Shown here one piece after another: positions 51,701 through 58,505 of a stretch of DNA of 64,000 nt (the first letter of the stretch is position 1; every line of letters starts with the position of its first letter). The position numbers and the translations under genes are program-made. The notes beneath the pieces were generated by a model. It was not told the DNA's origin, did no database searches, and saw only the letters and a program-made list of their open reading frames with translations. Source of the DNA: Sipunculus nudus (lineage: Eukaryota; Annelida; Sipuncula; Golfingiida; Sipunculidae); assembly GCA_026874595.1 (NCBI GenBank), contig CM049313.1:54026659-54090658 (forward strand), given 5' to 3'.

Positions 51701-53801
51701 ATGCAAAATTTTAGGCCAAGACACCAATCCACTATTGAGAAAAAGTGCTTCAATGTATTCTATAAAACTGGAACAGCAGGTGACGCCACCTGTCTGGTAT
51801 ACTACGAAACTATCCATGACAGATAAACATGCAAAATTTCAGGCTGATACATTAATCTATTCCTGAGATATGAGTGATTTTTATACCCAAAGCAAATGGA
51901 CAGATGGACACTACTCAAAAAATAAGCAAGTTCAAAAAATTTATGTCTCCCACTTCTGCCTTCAAGTCCAAGATGATTTTAAAGTGCCACCTGTCTGGAC
52001 TACTAGAAAATTATCTAAGATGGATATACATGCAAAATTTCAGACAAATAAATTTGACCACTCTTGAATATAAGCAATTTTCGCCCAAAGCCAACCAACG
52101 GAGGAATGCCATGCAAGAACAGTAAGAGATGGCATCACCAGTCTTTTGTATGGGATGGAGGTATTGAAGACCTATGGACATGCACAATTTCAGCCAAATC
52201 AGCAAACCACTCCTGAGAAAGGGCATTAATTTATTCTATGAAAACTGGAAGGCAGGTGGCACCACCTGTCTGGTCTACGTGATAACCCTCCAAGATGGAT
52301 GGACATGCCAAATTTCAGACCAATTCATTGACCCACTCCTGTAATTAGAGCAATTTTCACCCAAAGCAAACATATGGATGGAGGCCACGTGAAAAAACTA
52401 TTGCAGATGGTGCTAAAAGTCTAGAGTACCAGACGGAAGTATCCAAGATGGATGGACATGAAAAATTTCAGACCAACATATTGAACCATTCCAGAGATAT
52501 GGGCAATTGTCACGCAAAGCAAACATGGATAGACACTATGCAAAAACAATTGCAGATGGCGCCTATAGTCTTGAGTACAAGGTGGAGGCATCCAAGATCT
52601 ATGGAAATGTACAATTTAAGCCCAATATGAGAAAATTCCTGAGAAAAGGGCATTAATTTATTCTACAAAAACAGGAAGGTAGGTGGCATCACCTGTCTGG
52701 TCTATGATTTCTATCACATAAAACATGCCAAATTTCAGACCAATACATTATACCACTCCTTAGATATGAACCATTTTCAACCAATGAAAATGTACAGAGG
52801 ACGCCTCACGCAAATAAATGCAGAAAGCACCACCAGTTTTGAGTACAAGATGATCACTCTCCTAGTTAAGGTCATGATCCCATTTTAAATCAGCTTTGTA
52901 CTCTCATCTTTATCTATGCACCTGTCAAGTTTGGAAAAAACTGTGATATCTTTCTCGAGTTATCTCATACAGAATAAATCTCTGCAGTTGCAGTGGTGGC
53001 ACAACTGTGCCTAAACCATATAGTACCCCCGACTTTGTTTTGGGATACAACTATGTCAGACACTATATATAGACTGTTCACATGGGTGAACTACTAACAG
53101 AATATTACCTAACATACTATATATGCCAAGTTTTAGCTCTGCATTAGGGGCTAAATGTAATTTAACATTAAAGTAAAACGTACAAGTAAACTTACGTAAA
53201 ACATGTATGATTGTCTCAAATAAATCTGTTTTACATTTTTCTTTTACTCAGAAAATCTGCAAAGCTGAGCATTCCTCTGCATGGTAGGGAGCATAACTAG
53301 AGTGGATGTATTAAAGTGTAAGCTTGTTCAGTGTGAAAATCAGTCCTCTCACCCTGGACATCAAAATTGAAAGGGTTCTTCCCAAATTGATAGGTGAAAC
53401 CTATGGAAAGATATTAAGATAGAAAGTTTAGGATGAAAACTTTGTGTAAAGTATGTCCACAATCCTTATTAAGAGCTATAAATGTTCCTTTTGTCATTAA
53501 GATGTCAATCTTGTTTCAACATATTATCCTATGCCAATAATCAATAAATGCAAAGTAAGGCCTAATATTAGTGATAACTGATGGTCAAGACTAACCATAT
53601 ATTTATCAACATTTTACCTGATAGCTGGCCTTAATATAAGTATTATTACTCACATCATCACTTTCATTGTAGTAGTCCTCATTGTCCATTTCATATGAGA
53701 AGTCTGATTCATCATCGCTGGCATCCTCGTACATGTCAATGCTCTCGTAAAGATGGTCATCTGACATGGCTGAGCCAGCTTGAGGTCCAACCCTTGATAT
53801 T
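24626..53801 (-). CDS. PARP6: PARP6/PARP8-type mono-ADP-ribosyltransferase gene (17 coding exons)
   Basis: The exons listed separately below, each bounded by AG and GT with compatible phases, join to 2076 nt (691 codons plus TGA). Vertebrate PARP6 is about 630 residues and PARP8 about 850, so the length is plausible. Approximate order: acidic N-terminus (1-38); conserved PARP6/8 N-terminal region (39-150, with motifs such as TIDDIDVELKIN and VEVFQPS); UBA-like domain (210-247); Pro/Arg-rich linker (about 260-330); Cys cluster C360-x2-C363-x16-C380-x4-C385; and an ART catalytic domain (about 500-691) with FAFHGSHMENWHS (His548), AYGAGIYLS (Tyr583) and CTRFFFVYEDGQ. The PARP1-type catalytic Glu is absent, as in vertebrate PARP6/8, so transfer of single ADP-ribose units to protein is expected (family knowledge). 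The choice between PARP6 and PARP8 is not meaningful for an invertebrate single copy. A 5' UTR exon may lie upstream, because an AG acceptor sits just before the chosen ATG at 53765-53767. Confidence 0.93.
25211..25295 (-). CDS. PARP6: PARP6/8 exon 16
   Basis: An 85-nt exon between TTTTTCAG| and TTTGT|gtaagt. It encodes VNSSELRKTHSIWVMPNADY and VCTRFFFV, matching the family IWVxPxxDxVCTRFFFV. The place of PARP1's catalytic Glu is occupied by an aromatic run. Confidence 0.96.
25767..25821 (-). CDS. PARP6: PARP6/8 exon 15
   Basis: A 55-nt exon between ATTTTGCAG| and GAAG|gtaaga; enters in phase 0, leaves in phase 1. It encodes SYSRFLKSTNLTCIALCE, matching SxFLxSxNLxCIALCEV of PARP6/8. Confidence 0.94.
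26100..28250 (+). repeat. Tandem repeat of ~130-150 bp with ERE-like palindromes (PARP intron 14)
   Basis: After a GTGGCCCATGGGCCATAATG start, diverged units follow the pattern GGTCACAAAATATAGGTCAC, CATGACC, TTTCAGGTTTCCAAGGA, GATTCTAGGCC and TACAATTTGTGCC. Several units contain near-perfect or perfect GGTCAnnnTGACC palindromes. Part of the array is a recent 885-bp duplication. Confidence 0.85.
26391..28160 (+). repeat. 885-bp direct tandem duplication
   Basis: About 26391-27275 and 27276-28160 are apparently identical: translations through both copies agree over 62 and 157 codons, and positions differ by exactly 885. The breakpoint falls in a shared TTTCCAA of the underlying repeat, as expected for unequal exchange between units. 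Confidence 0.9.
28381..29877. mobile_element. TIR transposon with TA target duplication (PARP intron 14)
   Basis: The left end TA-CCGTTTTTCCCCGTGGAT, continuing AATCCGC, is matched exactly by the inverted right end GCGGATTATCCACGGGGAAA, continuing AACGG-TA. The terminal repeats are about 25 bp and the element 1.5 kb. Sub-terminal copies (GTGCGTATTATACATGG; GGTGCGGATTATCTACGG) lie inside. No transposase was seen, so it is non-autonomous; TA duplication and TIR style suggest a Tc1/mariner-pogo type (inference). An internal (TA)n run lies at 29005-29031. Confidence 0.88.
30310..30502 (-). CDS. PARP6: PARP6/8 exon 14, NAD-binding half of the ART domain
   Basis: A 193-nt exon between TTCTTACAG| and TCACAG|gtaagt. 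It encodes GSHMENWHSIIRTGLINAS, HQVHGQAYGAGIYLSPHAS and SFSYSGMGSRYNRGRG. It completes His548 and holds the GxGIYLS Tyr583, two positions of the ART catalytic triad (family knowledge). Confidence 0.97.
30503..32643. repeat. PARP intron 13, with dispersed repeat at 31.78-32.41 kb
   Basis: The 31780-32410 portion repeats TTCAAAGTCAAGGCCACTCT and TTCAAAGTCAAGGTCACTCT units and closes with GTGGCTGCGGCGGTG and GACTTTGTCTGAGGATACAA-like sequence also found at 52850-53055. The remainder is plain AT-rich intron. Confidence 0.6.
32644..32756 (-). CDS. PARP6: PARP6/8 exon 13, up to the catalytic His codon
   Basis: A 113-nt exon from TTGTTCCAG| to TTCCA|gtcagt. It encodes QLWFMRTPHQFLLLSSPPAK and AAFRQAKAQHGSIFAF plus two bases of a His codon completed by the next exon. 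The donor gtcagt is weak, but the join is fixed by homology (FAF-HGSH-ENWHS). A GTG|gtaaag 39 nt later is a competing donor that would destroy the motif. Confidence 0.92.
33368..33550 (-). CDS. PARP6: PARP6/8 exon 12
   Basis: A 183-nt exon, phase 0 on both sides, from TCTAACAG| to GAAAAG|gtacac. It includes MSKMTQLRSQNLKR, LDEADTLAYPLLQWLISSN and RSHIVKLPPE. The last stretch is an almost invariant PARP6/8 signature (PLLQWxISSNRSHIVKLP) leading into the ART fold. Confidence 0.96.
33942..34067 (-). CDS. PARP6: PARP6/8 exon 11
   Basis: A 126-nt exon, phase 0 on both sides, between GATTTCAG| and CCAAAG|gtaggt. It encodes VVDLLIAMAKAACQSHRRK and then IIFEPFPCIVDPKNTRNLAL, matching VVDLLVxMxxxAxxSxRK and FEPxPxxVDP of the family. 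Confidence 0.95.
34068..35528. other. PARP intron 10, nothing recognised
   Basis: AT-rich intron without repeats or exon-like frames that I can support. Confidence 0.5.
35529..35621 (-). CDS. PARP6: PARP6/8 exon 10 (source of the intron 9 array)
   Basis: A 93-nt exon, phase 0 on both sides, from GTGTTTTGCAG| to GCTGAG|gtaaaa. It encodes PTVCARELCVFAFSTLGVMS and then DAADDIATGAE, almost the family consensus. It supplies the second Cys pair of the cluster. Its first ~31 nt plus acceptor are tandemly repeated upstream; only this copy is complete. Confidence 0.95.
35622..36483 (-). repeat. Exon-edge minisatellite in intron 9 (acceptor plus 5' part of exon 10)
   Basis: Fifteen tandem units of about 55-59 bp directly upstream of exon 10. 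On the minus strand each reads TTTGTGTTTTGCAG|CCCAC, then about 26 further bases of exon 10 as far as CTCTGTGTTT, then ATAATTGTTA or an ATAATTATGTTA variant back into the next acceptor. Units are more than 90% alike by eye, and nearly all keep the GTTTTGCAG acceptor. A 55-nt unit is not a multiple of three, so using one decoy shifts the frame. Confidence 0.96.
37010..37105 (-). CDS. PARP6: PARP6/8 exon 9 (source of the intron 8 array)
   Basis: A 96-nt exon, phase 0 on both sides, between TTTTTTTAG| and TTAAAG|gtaaga. It encodes IMRYAMRRLSTLNEFCVVCD and EPHLFETSSMLK, aligned with the conserved RIPTLNEYCVVCDE of PARP6/8. It holds the first two Cys of the C-x2-C...C-x4-C cluster. Its first ~46 nt plus acceptor are repeated through the upstream intron; only this copy has the full exon and the donor. 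Confidence 0.93.
37106..40300 (-). repeat. Exon-edge minisatellite filling intron 8 (acceptor plus 5' part of exon 9)
   Basis: About 45-50 tandem units of roughly 60-66 bp, running from the exon 9 acceptor almost to the exon 8 donor. On the minus strand each unit reads T-rich tract, AG, then ATCATGRGGTATGSTATGAG and the following ~26 exon bases as far as TTCTGTGTGGT, and then jumps back to TTGTTTATCAG or TTGTTTTTTTCAG. Each unit is thus a decoy 3' splice site followed by a truncated exon 9 with no donor. Variants translate to I-M-x-Y-x-x-RR-(L/I)-STL. The distal half (39.3-40.3 kb) is homogeneous; the proximal half is organised into higher-order units. Confidence 0.95.
40387..40675 (-). CDS. 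PARP6: PARP6/8 exon 8, Pro-rich linker and start of conserved core
   Basis: A 289-nt exon from CACACTTAG| to GTGATG|gtaagt, ending in phase 0. The linker is low in complexity, with PMTPERPPRPPRPSRQQ, a plausible class of SH3-type proline ligand (inference). The exon ends with RVPGLEYGFLVM, which aligns with the IPxLEYGFLVQ start of the conserved PARP6 core. Confidence 0.9.
40762..43805 (+). mobile_element. Dispersed repeat (GTATCCGCCAAAA family) interrupted by a nested element
   Basis: The left part (40762-41808) starts TAGTCCACAAGCGACTACAA and contains ~170-bp tandem units (CAAACCACTGCTGAGATATG; GGTGGCGCCACC-like). It stops at AAGTTTTGGAA. The family sequence resumes at about 43678 with TTGGTCCAGTGGTCTCAGAG and the 3' end (AGTATCC...TTTTGGCTGATGAAAATAT). 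The uninterrupted relative at 60055-60955 shows that the two parts were contiguous. Confidence 0.75.
41809..43677 (+). mobile_element. Nested non-autonomous element (CCCATGGG...CTGAGCTAA family)
   Basis: Begins CAAGGAACCCATGGGTCACC and ends AGCTCAGATGACAATTAGTC then TGCTGAGCTAAAAA. It lies inside another repeat, whose empty-site sequence is visible at about 60840, so the ends are defined to within a few bases; no clear target-site duplication. It shares the CCTTATGTACATATGCTGTG...ATGCCG block with 16537-18832. Confidence 0.75.
44275..44890 (-). repeat. Degenerate exon-edge repeat at the start of intron 7 (3' end of exon 7 plus donor)
   Basis: About 12-13 diverged units of roughly 45-50 bp, starting at the exon 7 donor. 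The exon itself ends ATTTAATCTTGTCAGAAAC|g with donor gtaagcttgctgt. The copies read approximately ATATTATCTTGTCATGACCA then GAAATGTAAGCTTACTGT. Many therefore keep an AGAAA-TGTAAGC decoy 5' splice site. Divergence is much higher than in the other two arrays, implying greater age. Confidence 0.8.
44891..45070 (-). CDS. PARP6: PARP6/8 exon 7, UBA-like domain
   Basis: A 180-nt exon between GCCACAG| and GAAAC|gtaagc. After a short Ser/Pro linker it encodes IAKLVGMGFSTSMARNAL, then a charged loop and EDAVNLILSE. The Met-Gly-Phe turn after helix 1 and the final AVNLILS helix are the hallmarks of a ubiquitin-associated (UBA) domain. I do not recall this domain in vertebrate PARP6 or PARP8. The phases (2 in, 2 out) keep the neighbouring exons in frame. 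Degenerate copies of the 3' edge of this exon form an array in the next intron. Confidence 0.87.
45071..47394. other. PARP intron 6
   Basis: AT-rich. A plus-strand open frame at 45396-45644 encodes a Cys-bearing stretch (EPCCSNCEGHPVPMKE; KKCCIHNKFD) that I cannot assign; it may be chance or a relic of another gene. A small MITE lies at 47066-47220 (entered separately). Confidence 0.5.
47066..47220. mobile_element. 155-bp MITE with pogo-like ends
   Basis: Left CAGTGAAACCTGTGCCATAT then GACCATC; the right end, inverted, is CAGTGGAACCTGTCTTAAAG then ACCATC. The imperfect ~27-bp TIRs have the CAGTG-AACCT start typical of Tigger/pogo-type elements. No coding capacity. Confidence 0.7.
47395..47529 (-). 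CDS. PARP6: PARP6/8 exon 6
   Basis: A 135-nt exon from TTGTTTTAG| to CCAAA|gtatgt. It starts with KILENFIVDQWKSLSNQHVE, equivalent to the KKIL-xF-xxQQWKxLS segment of PARP6. It then becomes a basic, Ser/Thr/Pro-rich linker (VSKKRRVPPTAP) that could act as a nuclear localisation signal (inference). Confidence 0.88.
47866..47932 (-). CDS. PARP6: PARP6/8 exon 5
   Basis: A 67-nt exon between TTTTCAG| and AA|gtgagt. It encodes EPKVEVFQPSQKEKFGVG, carrying the VFQPSxKExFGxG motif of the family. Confidence 0.92.
47933..49006. repeat. PARP intron 4 with a two-copy repeat
   Basis: Contains a short CA/TA microsatellite (47959-48000) and two diverged ~143-bp units (GTCTGTAATTCAATAGGTCT at about 48249 and GTCTGTATTTCATTAGGTCC at about 48392, each followed by GAAAATCAGCMAT). 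The downstream rest shows nothing. Confidence 0.55.
49007..49097 (-). CDS. PARP6: PARP6/8 exon 4
   Basis: A 91-nt exon between TCTTCCAG| and TCAG|gtaaat. It encodes GEVANAWRIKRQEPLVIRL and then HMSLSRYLDAS, matching the family's EVxxAWxxxRxEPxVxRL and SLSxYL motifs. It leaves in phase 1. Confidence 0.92.
49098..50609 (+). repeat. PARP intron 3 with dispersed repeat related to 59.2-59.8 kb
   Basis: The sequence around 49440-49640 (TGACATGTGACTGACTTTTG; AAATTTGGGGATGCTAGC; GGGTTAATGTACTGATGAC) recurs in the same orientation at about 59540-59690. A second diverged unit lies at about 49650-50100. Confidence 0.6.
50610..50670 (-). CDS. PARP6: PARP6/8 exon 3
   Basis: A 61-nt exon between CCTCCCAG| and GAT|gtaagt. 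It encodes MFETIDDIDVELKINMKFLD, with the TIDDIDVxLxIN signature of the PARP6/8 N-terminal region. Confidence 0.92.
51061..51155 (-). CDS. PARP6: PARP6/8 exon 2
   Basis: Bounded by CTGTTACAG| and AG|gtgagt; enters in phase 0 and leaves in phase 2. It encodes YGLGEAETIHPLLEHDIE and then MVRERYSTDAIEV, matching the family pattern (hydrophobic-Gly, HPxLExDIExVxExY). Confidence 0.9.
51156..53653 (+). repeat. PARP intron 1 with ~170-bp tandem units and a second dispersed repeat
   Basis: 51500-52840 holds diverged units with ATGCAAAATTTCAGGCTGAT, CCACTCCTGAGATATGAG, GGACATGCAAAATTTCAGAC and GGTGGCACCACCTGTCTGGT motifs, related to 40762-41808, 58140-58500 and 60055-62250. 52850-53055 is related to 32200-32410. 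Confidence 0.7.
53654..53801 (-). CDS. PARP6: PARP6/8 exon 1 (first recognised coding exon)
   Basis: The coding part runs from the ATG at 53765-53767 to the donor GAT|gtgagt, giving 38 codons that are strongly acidic (DASDDESDF, NEDYYNESDD). This resembles the acidic NESEE-type start of vertebrate PARP6. A TTCTACCTTGAATAG acceptor just upstream (exon edge at 53801) suggests that a 5' UTR exon is spliced on. A second in-phase donor, CAG|gtaaaa, lies 36 nt further on and would add 12 residues. Confidence 0.8.
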
Positions 53802-54059
53802 CTATTCAAGGTAGAAAAGGATAATAAACTTAAATACAATCTTTAATATACAATGTTAAAGAAATGCCAAACAGGTTTTATTTATTTATATAGCTAGGTG
53901 CCCCTTTACTGGCACCTTTATTTAAAACTAAATGTGGAACTCTCTGTAATGATGATATAAATATTGATAATGTTTAACACTAAGCCATTATAACTCAAGC
54001 ACTGGTTTCTGGGAACACACAGTGGGAATTCCCCTGGGAATTTTTCTCCATATGCTGTT

Positions 54060-54061
<2 letters not shown>

Positions 54062-54105
<44 letters not shown>
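54062..54105. repeat. (TA)n microsatellite abutting a transposon
   Basis: A pure TA run just left of the pogo-like element. Another TA run (55345-55372) lies on its right, so the transposon apparently split one TA tract. Confidence 0.95.
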
Positions 54106-54106
<1 letters not shown>

Positions 54107-54116
54107 TATATATATA

Positions 54117-55341
54117 CAGTGAAACCTTGATGTGTCAATCTCTGTTAAGTCGAATTCCCCCATGTGTCGAAGTCGAACGTGAGGTCCCTGCAAAAAATAG
54201 TTAAAACCTTACTAATTTAACTATGCTTGTGTCGAAGTCAGATGTGTCGAAAAACCGGATGTGTGGAGGTGTTTTTGTTGGTCCCTAGCTAATATTGCTA
54301 TCGCTTAACTCGAAGTCATGATTGGATAACAGTTATACAGGGCCCGTCTATCATGATTGGGCCGTGATGAGCAGTCATAATTATCAAGCGCGATGGTTCT
54401 GTCGACTCAAGGTCATGCAGCTTTAGTGTTTGGTCAACAGTTGTGCATGGTCCAACAATAATATCTACAGCCTCGATGACTAGTTACATAATTAAGACCG
54501 GCTAGGATCTTACTCATCAAGCGAGATGGCTGACATACCTTAGTCTGTTGTTTCTTGTTAGGCCGATTAATCACTCATTATCACGCCTTTCGTCTCTCGC
54601 CGAAAAGCATCAATTAGTAGTTATTGATAAACCAAACATAATCCAATCCTTACCTTTGATGTGTCTAGGATAAACATACAGGATTCTGTATAAAATGAGG
54701 AAGATGAGATCTATATCAGACAGACTCTAATTTACCATAGAGTAAGTTTAAAAATATTACTGCTTCACTTTCATATTTTTTGTGTCCTGATTGCAATGGC
54801 GTTGCAGCCTGCTACGCGTAAGCTTGATTAAAACATCATTGGGCAGAAGTACGAAACACTAGTCGAAGTTGAAAGTGGTGGCAAGACCAAGGCAAAGATT
54901 GCAAAGGACTTCAACATCCAGGCCAACACACCTTGTACATAACATGGATCACGAATGCTGAGAAGATCAAGGTTACTGCCTTTTTAAAGAAGATCTGATT
55001 TGTTGAACTGAAATAATTTGAGCAAATCATTTATTGATTTGTGTGCTTTTATACACGTACATGTTTGTGCTCTTATTACACTTTCTTGATTAACCTAATC
55101 CTACTTTTGGTGGTACTTATGTGTTTTTTCATTATTAATGAAAAATTGTACATAAAATCTGTGTTTTCTTTCATGAAAACATTTTTGAGACCTAAATAAC
55201 ATAGGCCCTATACATGTTAAGTATTTATCGATGATAATCGAGGCTGAAGAGGTTGAATATAATGAACATCGGTTGTCTCGAACTCCGGTTGTGTCGAAGT
55301 AAATTCACCAGTCCCTTCGACTTCGACACAACAAGGTTTCA

Positions 55342-55344
<3 letters not shown>
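54117..55344 (+). mobile_element. Internally deleted pogo/Tigger-like DNA transposon
   Basis: The left end CAGTGAAACCTTGATGTGTC and the inverted right end CAGTGAAACCTTGTTGTGTC (then GAAGTCGAA) form TIRs flanked by TA. Sub-terminal GTGTCGAAGT motifs recur inside. At about 54840-54990 a relic of the N-terminal CENP-B/Psq-type helix-turn-helix is readable (KYETLVEVESGGKTKAKIAK, then DFNIQANT), followed by a stop and frame breaks. No DDE domain remains. It lies about 0.35 kb upstream of PARP exon 1. Confidence 0.88.
54840..54990 (+). pseudogene. Relic of a Tigger/CENP-B-type transposase DNA-binding domain
   Basis: The conceptual reading matches the HTH_psq/CENP-B N-terminal pattern (Y-E-x-L-V-E-V-E, K-I-A-K-D-F-N-I) but is terminated by in-frame stops; the start region (CAATGGCGTTGCAGCCTGCT) is also frame-broken. 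Not functional. Confidence 0.75.
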
Positions 55345-55372
<28 letters not shown>

Positions 55373-55378
<6 letters not shown>

Positions 55379-57120
55379 TATATGTGAACACATGAAACTA
55401 GCAGTCAAGAGTAAATTACAGTATTAGAACTGGAAGATTTTTTAACTATATTAGTGATAACCTTTGTGCATTTCTTTTCAAATGTCACATATAAAACCTT
55501 TTTTTTTAATCAGAAATGAGGACTGATTTAATACACCATTAATATATGGTTCAATACTTGCATGTCACCACGTTAGTTATACACAAGGAAGAAACTTACA
55601 CACAGATCTAATCTATTGCTGACAACATAAAATTCTGAAGAGTTTAGATGAAGGTTATTGTCACTGGACACATTACAAAATCTTTTTATAATGTGCTAAT
55701 TTGTTGTTTAGTGCCATAAATATTCTAAAAATATAACTGTCTTAGTCAGGTTGAAAATGCATGGAACAACACCAAAAAAACCTAAAAATCTGTGAATGAT
55801 TATGTTTTTACTTGTCATTTGTTTTTCATATCACATAATGATTATGCCTTTTAAATTTGAAGTTATGTATATAAAATTGTGAATCTTATTATATATATTT
55901 TATTATCCACCTAACATAACTAGCAGTAATACTTTTATATGCAGACAGCCACTTTACCAATGTACTTGTGCAAATCCTACTATTGCATCATGTGCTAGGA
56001 GATGCACATAAAAAAATATGAATAAAAAATAATTTTTTAAATGTGTGTAAATATTTCAGGAGAATAATCACTAAATTTCAATTTGCATTCTTTGGTTAAA
56101 CAGACTACCGGTTGTAGAAATTAAGTTGAGATGCTTTCCATCTAGCTGCATATAACTGCAGAGCTCAAGTATAAATTCTAGTGTTCTGTCATCTGTCCAT
56201 TTGCCTTTTCCAAACCAGACAGCCAATTACATGTCGGTAAAGATTACTTGAAAGGATTTTTAGGAATAATGTAATTTTTTTATTTTAAATTAAAGTTTAA
56301 GTCTTACCAAGCATAGGCATGAAAACAATATGCTATTAAAGTAAACATTACTGACCTCAATATCATACAAATATCAATAAACACTGATAACATTAAATGT
56401 CAATAAATAATTAAATGATAGCAAACAATCATCCATCCTGGCATTGATAAATTTTCCAGCCGGAACATACAATATCCATTATCAGTCTGCACAAACATAT
56501 AAAAATATGCATAACCAAAGAGGTCAAACAGAAATCCTTGTTACAAACCCAGCTGTATACACAGGGGACCTGTTTTTCACAGTGTGACTGCATGGTGGTA
56601 ACTGGCTTGGTTTAGATGGTTTAAGCTGATATTACTCATACCCTGCCTACATAAACAGTGAGGTAACTCCATACTCTGCTCAGCACAACATTTATTAGCT
56701 ATCCCCTTGGTAGTTTGTTATCCACACACAGTTCTACTAGGAATGTGGCCTATATGTGGGTTATGGCCAACTCTCTTTTCCTGAAACTTCTTTAGTCAGG
56801 AAATTTTGTTGCATTCACATAAAATGTCAGTCATGAAAACAAGATGGACAGGCCTTTCTATCTTAGTACTTAGCTTTTGCTGAATAGTTCTAGTATTTCA
56901 AACAAGAAGTGGCCCATTGGCCATGACACATAACTAAACCTGATACAATACTAAAGACCAAACCACATAAATAGGTCACAGTGACCTAATTTGGGATTTA
57001 CAAGATGTTATATTTAAAGTTTCACTGAGCTGCCTTTTTTTAAATAATTAATGTCAACACATTCTCACTAGTTCTTCTACTCAAGGGAATGCTTACCTGT
57101 CCAGGGCTGTGGCATGAGCA
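55373..57120. other. Upstream of PARP, mostly unassigned
   Basis: AT-rich. A short fragment of the CCCATGGGCC-type repeat starts at about 56899 (AAGAAGTGGCCCATTGGCCA) and carries one perfect ERE palindrome. A 5' UTR exon of the PARP gene could lie here or further off, but I cannot identify it. Confidence 0.45.
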
Positions 57121-57125
57121 GACTT

Positions 57126-57443
57126 GGGGGGGGGGGGGGGGGGAGGGGGGCAGTAAATGCATTGTCATAGTGAAGCATAATGAGGGGGTAGGGGAGGGTG
57201 TGGAAGGGGGAAATTTATAAAATACATCTTATCAATTAGCATTCCTGTGGGTATTTATTATGCATTCCTGTGGGTATTTTTCTTATAATATAAGCTCGTA
57301 TCACAGATCATTATATAAATTGTTTGCGTTTATTTATGTGGCTTAAGGGTAACTGAGTGAGGTCAATAGTCAAATTGAACTTTCTTGCATTACTGCTTAC
57401 ATTTTTTTTTTGCCAGATCTCAGCCCCCCCCCCCCCCCCCCCC
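57126..57443. repeat. Facing poly-G and poly-C tracts
   Basis: A run of 18 G at 57126-57143 (plus AGGGGGG) and a run of 20 C at 57424-57443 are separated by ~280 bp, with a G-rich GAGGGGGTAGGGGAGGG patch between them. Confidence 0.9.
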
Positions 57444-57722
57444 AATTTTTTAGCCACAGAGTGCCCATCCTGGGTGGGGAAGGACTGTGAAAAATCTAAC
57501 CATCTCGGCGAAGATTTGAACTAACCATCTCCTGGCTTTGACTGCACTGTTGTTATTTTTTTTTCCTGGACAGTGGGAAAAACCCGGGATTAACTGGGAA
57601 TAACTGGGGAAAATTGGTTAGTACCAGGATTTACTGGGGAAAATGTCTGATCAAAATTTTTGAGAGGGTATAATGATGTATAAGTTAATTTATTCTGTTT
57701 TATGTTGCATGTTGAAATTATA

Positions 57723-57724
<2 letters not shown>

Positions 57725-57774
<50 letters not shown>

Positions 57775-57819
57775 CATATATATATATATATATATATGCA
57801 TATATATATCCACATGTGA

Positions 57820-57870
<51 letters not shown>
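57725..57870. repeat. Compound (TG)n/(TA)n microsatellite
   Basis: GTGTGTGTGTA followed by ~140 bp of TA with CACATACA and CATATATATCCACATG interruptions. Tyr/Ile-rich open frames across it are repeat artefacts. Confidence 0.95.
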
Positions 57871-57873
<3 letters not shown>

Positions 57874-58139
57874 CAATATTTCCACAAATCATACTAGTAC
57901 ATTACTATTACTTGATTACCTTAATTACCTTTGAGTCCTGTGCTCTACCAATGAGTCACAGAAGCCAGTGCAATGAGAAATATACATCAGGTATAATGCT
58001 TCCATACTGGTCCATTACTTTTAATGTACACATGTGACATGTATAAATACTATTAAAGAACTGAACATTTTGAACCTGAGTATAAACACAAATTACACAA
58101 ACGTCAATCCTAATAAACTGGCATGGATGTTCACAACAC

Positions 58140-58505
58140 AAAAAGATCATAGGTGGCGCCACCCGTCTTGTGTATTAGAAAGTCATCAAAGATGTATGGA
58201 CATGCATAATTTCAGGCTGATATGTCAAATCACTCCCCCATTATAAGCAGGAGCATGCAAGGTTAAAAAAAAAATGTAGGGGGCACCACCAGTCTTGTAT
58301 ATGACAAAGCTATCCAAGATGTATACATGTGCCCAATTTCAGGCTGATATGTTAAATTCCTACAGAGAAATAAGCAGGAACAGACAATGTGCAAAGTCAC
58401 TGTAGGTGGTGACACCAGTCCTTTGTACCACAAAGCAATCAAAGAGGCATGGACAGGTATAAATTTCAGGCTGTTACATCAAACTTCTATTGAGTCAGGC
58501 TAGGC
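58140..58505 (+). repeat. ~130-bp tandem units (GGTGGCGCCACC family)
   Basis: Three diverged units with TCATCAAAGATGTATGGACA, ATTTCAGGCTGATATGTCAA and GGCRCCACCAGTCTTG motifs, the same family as at 51.5-52.8 kb. Confidence 0.7.

Noticed and set aside
54840-54990. Host CENP-B-like gene
   Set aside because: Enclosed by pogo-type TIRs and broken by stops; it is a transposase relic.
57690-57934. Tyr/Ile-rich open frames on both strands
   Set aside because: Translation of a (TA)n/(TG)n microsatellite.
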